DNA of 64,000 bases from Bacilliculturomica massiliensis (GTDB taxonomy: Bacteria; Bacillota; Clostridia; Peptostreptococcales; Anaerovoracaceae). Numbering within the stretch: position 1 is the first letter of the stretch; each line of letters starts with the position of its first letter. Of the stretch, positions 8,729-16,578 are shown one piece after another. The notes under the pieces were generated by a model. That model was not told where the DNA came from. It was given only the letters and a program-made list of their open reading frames with translations, and did no database searches. Made by a program: the position numbers and the translations under genes. Location: positions 1,675,997 through 1,739,996 of the forward strand of contig NZ_LR027603.1 in NCBI RefSeq assembly GCF_900605495.1, read 5' to 3'.

Positions 8729-8816
8729 GTCACCAAAAGGATTGGTATATAACAACAGGCTTTCTCAGCCGGGTATGTTGCTGTTATATTTCAACTACTC
8801 CCTCTTCATTTCAGAT
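8651..8816 (-). promoter_or_regulatory. Candidate yybP-ykoY-type Mn2+ riboswitch
   Basis: On the minus strand the leader starts about 15 bases before GGGAGTAG (8802-8795) and carries CAACATAC (8780-8773), two sequences conserved in the manganese-sensing yybP-ykoY class. An arm ATATAACAACA (8747-8757) pairs with TGCTGTTATAT (8779-8789). AATGAAGAG (8810-8802) can pair with CTTTTCATT (8724-8716) to form P1. The latter bases are also part of the terminator stem, so P1 and terminator exclude each other. That predicts metal-induced antitermination of the ATPase, as known for this class. The aptamer is compact and was judged by eye. Confidence 0.6.
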
Positions 8817-8824
8817 TATACGAT

Positions 8825-8854
8825 ATTCTACCACCTGATTCCGCACCGTGTCAA
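8825..8854 (-). promoter_or_regulatory. Promoter of the ATPase leader
   Basis: On the minus strand TTGACA (8849-8854) and TAGAAT (8825-8830) are 18 bases apart, placing the start near 8818, directly before the candidate aptamer. Confidence 0.75.
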
Positions 8855-8880
8855 CGCGCTTTATCAATTTGGCACAGATT

Positions 8881-9411
8881 TTACTCCACCCAAACGATGT
8901 AGTCTTCTTTTCGTGGCGCGGCTTTCGGCTGAGGACAATCAGGATAACCCAGGGCGATAGAAGCGACGCCCATCATGTCCTCAGGAAGTCCCCACTCTTT
9001 CAGCAGTTCCCTGCCCTCCTCCGAGTCGAACATCTCCTTAGAGCGATGGATCCAGCATGCGCCGAGACCGACGGCATAAGCCGCGTTCAGCAGATTGCCC
9101 GCAACCAGACTTCCGTCTTCCACAGGCGTAATGCCATTGCGGGGAACCAGGACCAGGAGTATGGCAGGCGCGCCGTAATACGGATGGGGCATCTGCGGCA
9201 TATTCAACACTCTGGCGTTCATCTCATCCAGCTTCTTTACCACTGCGGGATCCCGGACAGCCACGATGACCGGCGCCTGAGTTCCGGCTCCCGTGGGGGC
9301 AAATGTCCCGGCTTCCAGTACAGCGTTCAGTTCCTCTCTCGTTACCTGCTCCGTCTTGAACTTGCGGATGCTCCTCCGGTTCTTCAGAACTTCCAATGCT
9401 TCATTATTCAT
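8881..9411 (-). CDS. Nitroreductase-family flavoprotein
   Basis: A 176-residue FMN-dependent oxidoreductase of the nitroreductase superfamily. It starts with MNNEALEVLKNRRSIRKF, the family's RRSIRxF phosphate-binding segment for FMN, and has the FAPTGAGTQAP block and the LLNAAYAVGLGACWI helix lining the flavin site. The natural substrate is unknown; quinones or nitro compounds are typical. It is divergent from an Rrf2 regulator, and its promoter is covered by inverted repeats, so redox or nitrosative control by that neighbour is likely. Confidence 0.9.
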   Translation of the reverse strand: MNNEALEVLKNRRSIRKFKTEQVTREELNAVLEAGTFAPTGAGTQAPVIVAVRDPAVVKKLDEMNARVLNMPQMPHPYYGAPAILLVLVPRNGITPVEDGSLVAGNLLNAAYAVGLGACWIHRSKEMFDSEEGRELLKEWGLPEDMMGVASIALGYPDCPQPKAAPRKEDYIVWVE

Positions 9412-9437
9412 CTATCTTTCATCTCCCGTCATTTTTA

Positions 9438-9492
9438 ATTGTAGCAGATCCTGCTACAATTTAATCATAATACAATTCATTTGTAGTGTCAA
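9438..9492 (-). promoter_or_regulatory. Nitroreductase promoter with two palindromic operators
   Basis: On the minus strand TTGACA (9487-9492) and TATGAT (9464-9469) are exactly 17 bases apart. TACAA-TTCAT-TTGTA (9471-9485) fills the spacer. A perfect 10-bp inverted repeat with a 3-base gap, ATTGTAGCAG/CTGCTACAAT (9438-9460), covers the start region. Both share a TTGTAG half-site and are probable repressor sites for the adjacent Rrf2 protein. Confidence 0.75.
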
Positions 9493-9501
9493 CAGCTACG
9501 A

Positions 9502-9530
9502 TTGACTTTCACCTTTCCTTAGGATAAGAT
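9502..9530 (+). promoter_or_regulatory. Promoter of the Rrf2-EFR1 operon
   Basis: TTGACT (9502-9507) and TAAGAT (9525-9530) with a 17-base spacer. A further GCTAC half-site (9495-9499) lies just upstream, consistent with autoregulation. Confidence 0.75.
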
Positions 9531-9550
9531 AACTCAGGGAGGAACACAAT

Positions 9551-9976
9551 ATGAGAATGAGTACCCAGTTTACCGTGACTGTTCAAATGTTGATGCTGAT
9601 CATGGTTTTAAAAGGAAAAAAGGTGACCAGCAATATGCTCTCGGAAAGCACCGGCGCCAACCCCATTATGATCCGCCAGCTTTATGGCAAACTGAAGAGC
9701 GCCGGGATCCTGAACGTATCCACCGGCATGGGGGTCACCACGCTGGCCAGGGACCCTGCTGATATCTCCCTCTGGGATATCTACATGGCCGTCGAGGAAT
9801 ACAGCCCCAATGAATTGTTCAAATTTCATCCGAATATCTCCAACGGCTGTCAGATCGGACGTTTTTTCAAGGAGATCCTGGGCGTCCATCTGGACGAGGC
9901 CGTAAGGGCCATGGGAGAGAAGATGGAGCGGATCTCCCTGGCGCAGCTTCTGGAGGAATGGGAGGACAGACTATGA
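9551..9976 (+). CDS. Rrf2-family transcriptional regulator
   Basis: A 141-residue DNA-binding repressor of the Rrf2 family. The winged helix-turn-helix is at the N-terminus: QFTVTVQMLMLI, KVTSNMLSESTGANPIMIRQL and the wing LKSAGILNVSTGMGVTTLAR. The three-Cys cluster of IscR/NsrR is absent; only one Cys (NGCQIG) is in the region, placing it nearer the cluster-free YwnA-like members. Sensing could use that Cys or another ligand. Its stop overlaps the start of the EFR1 gene (ATGA), so the two are translationally coupled. Palindromes next door are likely its operators. Confidence 0.9.
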   Translation: MRMSTQFTVTVQMLMLIMVLKGKKVTSNMLSESTGANPIMIRQLYGKLKSAGILNVSTGMGVTTLARDPADISLWDIYMAVEEYSPNELFKFHPNISNGCQIGRFFKEILGVHLDEAVRAMGEKMERISLAQLLEEWEDRL

Positions 9977-10719
9977 TTTTATACTTTTCAGGAACAGGCA
10001 ACAGCGAATATGTTGCAAAGAGGATCGGCAATGAAACGGAAGATGAAGTGCTGGATCTGTTTGATAAGATCAGAACCCGTGATTTTTCAGAAATACACTC
10101 CGATCGTCCATGGGTCGTCGTCTCCCCCACCTATGCGTGGAGGATCCCCCGCATTCTGCACGAATGGCTGGAACAGACAGATCTGTCCGGCAGCAGGGAG
10201 ATCTATTTCGTGATGACATGCGGCGGGGATACGGGAAATTCAGGAAAATATCTCAAGCGGCTGTGCGGCTTGAAAAAGATGCATTATTCAGGGTGTTCAT
10301 CCATCGTGATGCCGGAAAACTATATCGCAGTTTTCACCACGCCCTCAAAAGAAGAAGCGCTGGAGATCATCAGCCGGGCGGAAAAGGAGATCGACAACAC
10401 AGCGCGTCTGATCAGGGAGGGCGGGATATTTCCCCAGTCTTCTCCTTCTCTGAAAGCCAGAATGGCCAGCGGCGTTGTAAATCAGCTGTTTTATCCGATG
10501 GTCGTTCACGCCGGGAAATTTTATGCGAAAGACACCTGCATTTCCTGCGGAAAATGCGCCCATGTATGCCCGCTGAACAACATCCGCTTGGAAAACGGAA
10601 AGCCTGTGTGGGGAACGGACTGCACACACTGCATGGCCTGTATCTGCCGCTGCCCCAGCGAAGCCATCGAGTACGGTGCGCACAGCAGAGGACTGCCCCG
10701 GTATACCTGCCCGAAATAA
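9973..10719 (+). CDS. EFR1-type flavodoxin-ferredoxin fusion protein
   Basis: A 248-residue electron carrier or oxidoreductase. The N-terminus MILYFSGTGNSEYVAKRIG is a flavodoxin-fold FMN phosphate loop. The C-terminal region carries two [4Fe-4S] motifs, CISCGKCAHVCP and CTHCMACICRCP. This arrangement defines the EFR1-family ferrodoxins common in anaerobic Firmicutes, whose exact substrates are unknown. The ATG overlaps the regulator's stop codon by four bases and follows GGGAGG. Together with the divergent nitroreductase it suggests a small inducible redox-defence unit. Confidence 0.88.
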   Translation: MILYFSGTGNSEYVAKRIGNETEDEVLDLFDKIRTRDFSEIHSDRPWVVVSPTYAWRIPRILHEWLEQTDLSGSREIYFVMTCGGDTGNSGKYLKRLCGLKKMHYSGCSSIVMPENYIAVFTTPSKEEALEIISRAEKEIDNTARLIREGGIFPQSSPSLKARMASGVVNQLFYPMVVHAGKFYAKDTCISCGKCAHVCPLNNIRLENGKPVWGTDCTHCMACICRCPSEAIEYGAHSRGLPRYTCPK

Positions 10720-10789
10720 GACCCGTCCGATCCCCTGCTCCGGCGCAGGCCCGCCGGTTTTTCAGAAGGTCCGTGTTCTTTATTTTTCG

Positions 10790-10818
10790 TTGACGCGGTC
10801 TGACAGGCGTAGTATAAT
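10790..10818 (+). promoter_or_regulatory. Promoter of the YerC-like gene
   Basis: TTGACG (10790-10795) and TATAAT (10813-10818) with a 17-base spacer, a strong promoter reading into the downstream regulator. Confidence 0.82.
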
Positions 10819-10832
10819 GGTTATACTGTAAA

Positions 10833-10844
10833 GCACTAAAGTGC
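10833..10844 (+). promoter_or_regulatory. Palindrome GCACTAAAGTGC, possible operator
   Basis: A perfect inverted repeat (GCACT-AA-AGTGC) lies about 15 bases after the -10 box and just before the ribosome binding site of a TrpR-like gene. Its position suggests autorepression. Confidence 0.5.
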
Positions 10845-10860
10845 GAAAGGAGACACTGCC

Positions 10861-11169
10861 ATGTCATACGAATCCATTCTGAAAAGCAAAGAAACGGACG
10901 AACTCTTTCAGGCGATCCTCACCCTGCAGACTCAGGAGGATTGTTACCGCTTCTTTGAGGATCTCTGCACGATCAAGGAGGTGCAGTCGATCTCCCAGCG
11001 ATTCCAGGTAGCCAAGTACCTTCGCCACAAAAAAACTTACAATGAAATCGAAGAGCTGACAAAGGCCAGCACCGCCACCATCAGCCGTATCAACAAGTGT
11101 CTGATGTACGGCGCTTCCGGCTACACCGCCGTGCTGGACCGGCTGGAAGAAAAGGAAAAAGAGAAATAG
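10861..11169 (+). CDS. YerC/YecD-family TrpR-like DNA-binding protein
   Basis: A 102-residue all-helical protein of the TrpR superfamily, YerC/YecD subgroup. DLCTIKEVQSISQRFQVAKYL matches the TrpR-like helices, and TYNEIEELTKASTATISRINKCL is the helix-turn-helix. Its regulon is not known in most bacteria. It stands alone between a strong promoter and a strong terminator. The ATG has AAAGGAG upstream. Confidence 0.88.
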   Translation: MSYESILKSKETDELFQAILTLQTQEDCYRFFEDLCTIKEVQSISQRFQVAKYLRHKKTYNEIEELTKASTATISRINKCLMYGASGYTAVLDRLEEKEKEK

Positions 11170-11182
11170 ACAAACAGATCGC

Positions 11183-11222
11183 AGGCGAAGATCCCCCGGG
11201 GGGACTTTTCGCCTGTTTTTTA
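11183..11222 (+). terminator. Terminator after the YerC-like gene
   Basis: AGGCGAA (11183-11189) pairs with TTCGCCT (11208-11214) around an inner CCCCC/GGGGG stem, followed by TTTTTT. Confidence 0.85.
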
Positions 11223-11238
11223 TTCGCGCAGTCAGACG

Positions 11239-11589
11239 TCATCCGGCGTGGGATCCATCCCCGTTATTCTTCTTATAGTTTTCGCCCCAGCTCATCATGG
11301 CGTCCAGAACCGGCCGCAGGCTGTACCCCAGTTCAGTCAGCGTATATTCCACTCTCGGGGGCACTTCGGCGTAGACGGTCCTGTTCACCAGTCCGTCTCT
11401 CTCCATACTGCGCAGGTTGGCGGTCAGGACCTTCTGGGAAACGGCGCCTATGGATTTCTTCAATTCTCCGAAACGCCTGGTCCCGCCCAGCAGATCGCGG
11501 AGGATCAGAACCTTCCAGCGATCTGAGATCAGCATCAGCGTTGTCTCCACCGGACAGGCCGGCAGCTCTTTTTTCTGGATCTCCGACAT
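11239..11589 (-). CDS. HxlR-family transcriptional regulator
   Basis: A 116-residue winged-helix regulator. It has the family pattern CPVETTLMLISDRWKVLILRDL, with the conserved Cys near residue 12, then GTRRFGELKKSIGAVSQKVLTANLRSME and a wing ending in PPRVEYTLTELG. HxlR-type proteins often sense electrophiles or quinones through that Cys. The ATG at 11589 was chosen because GAGGTG sits six bases upstream; a GTG nine bases earlier lacks this. It is divergent from a flavin-ferredoxin protein and an ABC importer, its likely targets. Confidence 0.9.
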   Translation of the reverse strand: MSEIQKKELPACPVETTLMLISDRWKVLILRDLLGGTRRFGELKKSIGAVSQKVLTANLRSMERDGLVNRTVYAEVPPRVEYTLTELGYSLRPVLDAMMSWGENYKKNNGDGSHAG

Positions 11590-11730
11590 GCAGAACACCT
11601 CACATCTCTCAATGGTTTCTTTTTGGTAACTATAGCATAATAATGTGCCTACTTTACATAAATACCCTACACCTGTACTATAATCTCAGACTTTTTCATT
11701 GTCAATCAATTCCCTTCAGGAGGTGAAAAC

Positions 11731-12375
11731 ATGGATTCCCGAGAATGTCTGAAACTGCTGCGTGAGATCAAAGACGCAGCTTTTGCCACCGTGGACCGGT
11801 GGGGACGCCCCCAGGTGCGGATCATCGACGTCATGCTGGTGGAAGATGAAACGCTCTACTTTGTCACCGCCCGCGGCAAAGACTTTTACAGCCAGCTCAC
11901 AGCGGGCGGCCCCGCAGGCGGCGCAGTGGCCGTCACGGCGCTGACCAGAGATTTCGAAATGATACGTCTCAGCGGGACCGCCAAAAAGCTGGGCGATCAG
12001 AAACGCTGGGTGGACAAGATCTTCGAGGCAAACCCTGTGATGAACCACGTATATCCCGGGGATTCCCGATATATTCTCGAACCCTTCTGCATTGCCGGTC
12101 CGGAGATCGAATACTTCGATCTGGGATGTTCTCCCATCCGCCGCGAGACTTACGCCGCCGCAGATCCCTCCTGCGGGGGACCCATCGCGGAAAAAGGGTT
12201 TTCCATCGGCAGTTCCTGCGTGGGCTGCGGTAGATGCGTGGAAGTATGTCCGCAGAAGTGCGTCGAAGAGGGCACTCCCTATCGGATCCGCCAAAACAAC
12301 TGCCTGCACTGCGGATTGTGCTTTGAAAGCTGTCCGGCGGGTGCTGTGACAAGAAAGGCAGGCCCGTCATGCTGA
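11731..12375 (+). CDS. PNPOx-like flavoprotein fused to a two-cluster ferredoxin
   Basis: A 214-residue protein. The first ~130 residues resemble the pyridoxamine-phosphate-oxidase split-barrel FMN-binding fold (AAFATVDRWGRPQVRIIDVM). The C-terminus has two [4Fe-4S] motifs, CVGCGRCVEVCPQKC and CLHCGLCFESCP. Such fusions are common in Clostridia and are probably flavin reductases; the substrate is unknown. AGGAGG lies before the ATG. The last seven bases overlap the permease gene, coupling the two. Confidence 0.88.
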   Translation: MDSRECLKLLREIKDAAFATVDRWGRPQVRIIDVMLVEDETLYFVTARGKDFYSQLTAGGPAGGAVAVTALTRDFEMIRLSGTAKKLGDQKRWVDKIFEANPVMNHVYPGDSRYILEPFCIAGPEIEYFDLGCSPIRRETYAAADPSCGGPIAEKGFSIGSSCVGCGRCVEVCPQKCVEEGTPYRIRQNNCLHCGLCFESCPAGAVTRKAGPSC

Positions 12376-13907
12376 GTAATATGCTGCGTCTTCTGGCCGA
12401 AAAAAAAGGTTTTTTTCTCGGACTCCTCTGGGAACATTTGAGTATTTCTGTCATTTCAATACTCATTGCGTTGATCATCGGCCTGTTGGCAGGCGTTCTC
12501 ATCAGCGAATATCAAAAGAGTTCCCGGCTTGTCCTGGGGTTTATCAATTTTGTCTATACCATTCCCTCGATCTCTCTGCTGGGTTTCCTCATCCCCTTCT
12601 CCGGGATCGGCGACGCCACCGCCGTGATCGCCCTGACCATATACGCGCTGCTTCCCATGGTGCGCAATACCCATACGGGCATCACCAACATCGACGAGAA
12701 CATTCTGGAGGCTGCCAGAGGACTGGGGAGCACGCGTCTGCAGATGCTGTTCAAGATCAAACTGCCTCTGGCCATGCCGGTGATCATGTCCGGTCTTCGC
12801 AGCATGGCCACCATGACCATCGCTCTGGCCGGTATCGCCTCCTTCATCGGCGCCGGCGGCCTGGGCGTAGCCATCTACCGCGGGATCACCACCAACAACG
12901 CGGCCATGACCATGGCCGGCAGTCTGCTGATCGCGGCGCTGGCCATCGCCGTGGACCTGCTGCTGGGCACCATCGAAACGATCGTTCACCACAGATCTAA
13001 GGCCAACAGAAAGCGAACCGCCGTCACTGCGGCCGCCGCCCTCCTTCTCTGCGCCGCCGTCGCAGTCAGCTCAATTTTCAGCGGTTCCGGCGATCAGACT
13101 CTTCGCATCGCCACCAAGCCCATGACCGAACAGTATATCCTCGGCGAAATGCTCAGGGAACTGGTGGAACAGGATACGGACCTGAAGGTCGAACTGACCC
13201 AGGGCGTAGGCGGCGGAACCTCGAATATTCAGACCGGTATGGAAAAAGGAGAATTCGACCTGTATCCGGAGTACACCGGAACCGGCTGGAATATGGTCCT
13301 GAAAAAAGACAGCCTTTACAGCGAAGATCTGTTTGATGAAATGAAAAAAGAATACGAGGACACGCTGCATCTCACCTGGGACGGCATGTACGGCTTTAAC
13401 AACACCTTTGGACTGGCCGTTCGCAGGGACGCGGCACAGCAGTACGATCTGAAAACCTATTCGGATCTGGCCCGGGTCTCCGACCAGCTGACCTTCGGGG
13501 CGGAATACGATTTCTACCAGCGGGAGGACGGATACGACGGGCTGTGCGAAACCTACGGATTTCGCTTCAAAAAGACGTCGGACATGGACATCGGTCTGAA
13601 ATACCAGGCCATCCAGCAGGGAAAGATCGACGTCATGACCATATTTACAACGGACGGACAGCTGGCCGCCTCGGATATCGTCGTTCTGAAAGACGACAAA
13701 CAGTTCTACCCCTCGTATCTGTGCGGCAACGTGGTCAGGATGGCGGTACTGGAACAGCATCCCGGCCTGAAGGACGTTCTCGGCAGCCTGAACGGTATTC
13801 TGAGCGACGAGACCATGGCGGAACTGAACTATGCAGTTGAAACGGAAGGCCAGGAACCGAAGACGGTGGCGCACGATTTTTTGAAGGACGCCGGTCTTGT
13901 AAAATAG
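12369..13907 (+). CDS. ABC importer permease fused to its substrate-binding domain (OpuB/EgtU type)
   Basis: A 512-residue fusion. Residues 1-210 form the transmembrane permease with the EAA-type loop (EAARGLGSTRLQMLFKIKLPLAMP). Residues ~235-512 are an OpuAC-type binding domain anchored at the outer face, with GVGGGTSNIQTGMEKGEFDLYPEYTGTGW and the later GLKYQAIQQGKIDV. The family imports quaternary amines such as glycine betaine, choline or carnitine. The same permease-receptor fusion is known for the ergothioneine importer EgtU. The nearby flavin/ferredoxin protein and HxlR regulator make a thiol-related substrate worth considering, but the sequence alone does not decide. Confidence 0.88.
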   Translation: MLSNMLRLLAEKKGFFLGLLWEHLSISVISILIALIIGLLAGVLISEYQKSSRLVLGFINFVYTIPSISLLGFLIPFSGIGDATAVIALTIYALLPMVRNTHTGITNIDENILEAARGLGSTRLQMLFKIKLPLAMPVIMSGLRSMATMTIALAGIASFIGAGGLGVAIYRGITTNNAAMTMAGSLLIAALAIAVDLLLGTIETIVHHRSKANRKRTAVTAAAALLLCAAVAVSSIFSGSGDQTLRIATKPMTEQYILGEMLRELVEQDTDLKVELTQGVGGGTSNIQTGMEKGEFDLYPEYTGTGWNMVLKKDSLYSEDLFDEMKKEYEDTLHLTWDGMYGFNNTFGLAVRRDAAQQYDLKTYSDLARVSDQLTFGAEYDFYQREDGYDGLCETYGFRFKKTSDMDIGLKYQAIQQGKIDVMTIFTTDGQLAASDIVVLKDDKQFYPSYLCGNVVRMAVLEQHPGLKDVLGSLNGILSDETMAELNYAVETEGQEPKTVAHDFLKDAGLVK

Positions 13908-13920
13908 AGGAGGGATCACA

Positions 13921-14727
13921 GTGAGTACAGCCATCGAATTTGTAAATATCAAAAAGTCCTATGGGAACAAAACAGTGGTCGAAGATTTCAGCCTGGCTGT
14001 GGAAAAAGGAGAATTCGTCACGATCATCGGCAGCTCCGGAAGCGGAAAGACTACCGTACTGAAGATGGTAAACGGACTGATCCTGCCCGACGCGGGAAAG
14101 GTGCTGGTCGAAGGCCGCGACATTCTCAGCGGCGACCTGATCGCCCTGCGCCGCAATATCGGCTACGCCATTCAGGGCAGCGTTCTGTTTCCCCACATGA
14201 CGGTGGAAAAAAACATCGCCTACGTCCCCGATCTGCTGAACAAAAACAATAAAAAAAAGACCGAAGACGCGGTCCTGAAGTGGATGAATATCGTGGGACT
14301 GGACGAAGACATGCTCAGCCGTTATCCCGACGAGCTGTCAGGCGGACAGCAGCAGCGGGTCGGCATCGCCAGAAGTCTGGCGGCCTCCCCCGATATCCTG
14401 CTCATGGACGAACCCTTCGGCGCGGTGGACGAGATCACGCGGGCGCAGCTGCAGGATGAGATCTCGGCGATCCACCAGAAGACAGGGATCACCATTCTCT
14501 TTGTGACCCACGACATTTCCGAGGCCCTCAAGCTGGGCACGCGGGTCCTGGTCATGGATAACGGCCTCATCCAGCAGTACGCCTCCCCGCGGGATATCCT
14601 TGCTGAACCGGCGACGGATTTCGTCCGGAGGCTGGCGGCTAAAGAAAGACGCACGTGCAGTCTGCCGGAAGAACGGCTGCGCGACTGTGAATACAGCAGC
14701 GCTTTCTCCCTCCCTCACGGCAGCTGA
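13921..14727 (+). CDS. ABC importer ATPase for quaternary amines (OpuBA/EgtV type)
   Basis: A 268-residue ATP-binding subunit that pairs with the preceding permease fusion. It has Walker A GSSGSGKTT, Q-loop AIQGSVLFPHMT, signature LSGGQQQRVGIAR, Walker B ILLMDEPFGAVD and the switch His in FVTHD. The C-terminal CBS domains present in OpuCA-like proteins are missing, so osmotic gating through CBS is not expected. The start is GTG at 13921, behind GAGGAGGG, 13 bases after the permease stop. Confidence 0.92.
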   Translation: MSTAIEFVNIKKSYGNKTVVEDFSLAVEKGEFVTIIGSSGSGKTTVLKMVNGLILPDAGKVLVEGRDILSGDLIALRRNIGYAIQGSVLFPHMTVEKNIAYVPDLLNKNNKKKTEDAVLKWMNIVGLDEDMLSRYPDELSGGQQQRVGIARSLAASPDILLMDEPFGAVDEITRAQLQDEISAIHQKTGITILFVTHDISEALKLGTRVLVMDNGLIQQYASPRDILAEPATDFVRRLAAKERRTCSLPEERLRDCEYSSAFSLPHGS

Positions 14728-14738
14728 GGGAAGGCGGC

Positions 14739-15191
14739 CTAACAGCCCGATCCATTTTCCCGCAGCTCCTTTGCGTATTCCACAACGGTCTTCACCGCGT
14801 CGCTGATGTGCACCGACAGGTTCGCCGCCTTATCCGAGACGCTGACCACATGGATCCCGCAGCGGTTGATGGGCAAAAGCACTTTCAGGGCGGGACTGCC
14901 GCTGATCGCCACAGACATGGCGGGCGTCAGTTCGCCCAGCATGGAATTGGCCACGATGATCCCGATGACGCCCACTACCACATCCACTTTGTCCATATTG
15001 ACAATGATCGCGTTTTCTCCGGTGGCCCCTTCATCGGCGCCGGCCCGGATCATCTGACCTGTCGCCGTGGAGTTGGTCCCCAACGCCAGGATCTCCGCTT
15101 CCGGAATGCCGTTCTTTAACTTTTCCACGATCGCTTTTCCGATGCCGCCGCCCTGTCCGTCCACTACCGCGACCCTGAGTTTTTTCTTCAT
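14739..15191 (-). CDS. DUF3842-family protein
   Basis: A 150-residue protein of a small family found in Clostridia. It begins with KKLRVAVVDGQGGGIGKAIVEKL, a Rossmann-like glycine-rich loop, and continues with alternating strands and helices (VDVVVGVIGIIVANSMLGEL). This suggests a nucleotide or dinucleotide ligand, but no activity is established. ATG 15191 follows GGGGGTG; an upstream in-frame ATG has no site. It converges with the ABC importer ATPase. Confidence 0.82.
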   Translation of the reverse strand: MKKKLRVAVVDGQGGGIGKAIVEKLKNGIPEAEILALGTNSTATGQMIRAGADEGATGENAIIVNMDKVDVVVGVIGIIVANSMLGELTPAMSVAISGSPALKVLLPINRCGIHVVSVSDKAANLSVHISDAVKTVVEYAKELRENGSGC

Positions 15192-15318
15192 TGTATGACA
15201 CCCCCGATGTTTCTCGATCACCTGCCGGCAAAACCAGTCTGCCGGACAGGGTACCCTACCAGTTTAACGGCTGAAACTCTCCGTGTCAATCCGCACGTTT
15301 CTTTCGTTTGATCATCCG

Positions 15319-16338
15319 TCACTCATCCTTAGAAAACATGCGGAAACTCTCTGCGATCTGTTCTTCGGAACATTCGCTCATGAGTAAAACAGTCAATAAA
15401 ATGCGGGCTTTTCTTCCATCCAGCTGCCCCGCGCTCAGATATCCGTGGGTGGAAAAATATCCCGGCATGCCGTATTCATTTCCGTAAGTGGCCGTCATCG
15501 TATCCCCGTGTCCGATCCGGGAAGCCATGACCACCGGCATGCTCTTATGCAGCTTTTCGATCTTGTCAAAGACCCAAAGCGCGCAGTAACCGCCGCCGGT
15601 CCCCTCGATGACCGCGCCTTCGTATCCCGCTTCCTCCACGTAGTCCAGCAGCTTTCCCGTATCTCCAAGATAAGACTGGTACAGCAGGACTTCCTTCGGC
15701 GGCGTTTTTATATGGATCCAGGGCATCCGGCGGCGCACCGGCCTCGTTCGGATGCTGACGGCGCCTTCCGCCACATATCCCAGACGAAAATCAGAAGTGA
15801 TGGCGCCGCAGTTCAGCGTGTGCTCCTTTCTCATGTAATCGGCGGAATGGATCTCATTATTGAACACGACGATGACGCCCAGATCTCTGCAGGAATCGGA
15901 TGCGGCCGCCGTGATGGCATCCACAACATTGACCGGACCGTCGGCCCCTTTGGCCTGGGGGATCCGCATGGCCCCGGTAAAAACGATGGGGATCTCCGTC
16001 TGGACCATAAGATTGACGGCGAAAGCGGCTTCCTCCATCACATTGGTGCCCATCACCACCACGATCCCGTCCACGTCGTCTTCCCTTACCGTGCGCTTCA
16101 GTTCTTCCGCCACGTTTAGCAGATCTGAAATTCTTGTATCATACCCGCCCAGTTTGCTGAATGAATTGACCGAAACTCGGATCTTACCGTCAAAATCGCA
16201 GAACGAATGGATAAAATCTTCAATATCTACGGTCTCGCTTTCCCCGTTATCCTTGAGCCTGCAGGCGATCGTTCCTCCCAAAAGCATGACGCGCACATGT
16301 TTTGGGCTCTGTTTTTCTTTCGATGAAAAATATGACAT
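15319..16338 (-). CDS. Asparaginase-family protein with an altered catalytic motif
   Basis: A 339-residue member of the type I/II asparaginase fold. The nucleophile loop is LGGTIA (usually TGGTIA) near residue 20, so the catalytic Thr is present. The second motif reads MGTNVMEE instead of HGTDTMEE, so the Asp that binds the substrate amino group is Asn here. The charge-relay Lys appears kept in RKEHTLN. TGAMR and ADGPVNVVDA are also conserved. It may hydrolyse asparagine or glutamine, or act on a substrate lacking a free alpha-amino group. It stands alone between DUF3842 and a divergent AraC regulator. Confidence 0.85.
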   Translation of the reverse strand: MSYFSSKEKQSPKHVRVMLLGGTIACRLKDNGESETVDIEDFIHSFCDFDGKIRVSVNSFSKLGGYDTRISDLLNVAEELKRTVREDDVDGIVVVMGTNVMEEAAFAVNLMVQTEIPIVFTGAMRIPQAKGADGPVNVVDAITAAASDSCRDLGVIVVFNNEIHSADYMRKEHTLNCGAITSDFRLGYVAEGAVSIRTRPVRRRMPWIHIKTPPKEVLLYQSYLGDTGKLLDYVEEAGYEGAVIEGTGGGYCALWVFDKIEKLHKSMPVVMASRIGHGDTMTATYGNEYGMPGYFSTHGYLSAGQLDGRKARILLTVLLMSECSEEQIAESFRMFSKDE

Positions 16339-16578
16339 ACGTATTCTGCCTTTCCGTTAAACTTTCCTTCATCATACTAGACAACGGGAGAATGCGCAAT
16401 AACCATTCTGAAAAGTCCCCGGACCCGGGTTTTCCCCATTAGACGGGCAGGATGCTTCGTGGGAAAAACACCATGAACTCGTTGGGGATTTTTTATATGT
16501 AATTTTATAATGGCATTATGCGACAAGCAGCATTGGATCTTTTCATGTACAATGTAATCAGAAAAAGGGGGTGCGCAT

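Noticed and set aside
11590-11730. Promoter pair between the HxlR gene and the flavin-ferredoxin gene
   Set aside because: A TATAAT is present at 11679-11684, but no -35 box lies at proper spacing on either strand, so I did not list one.
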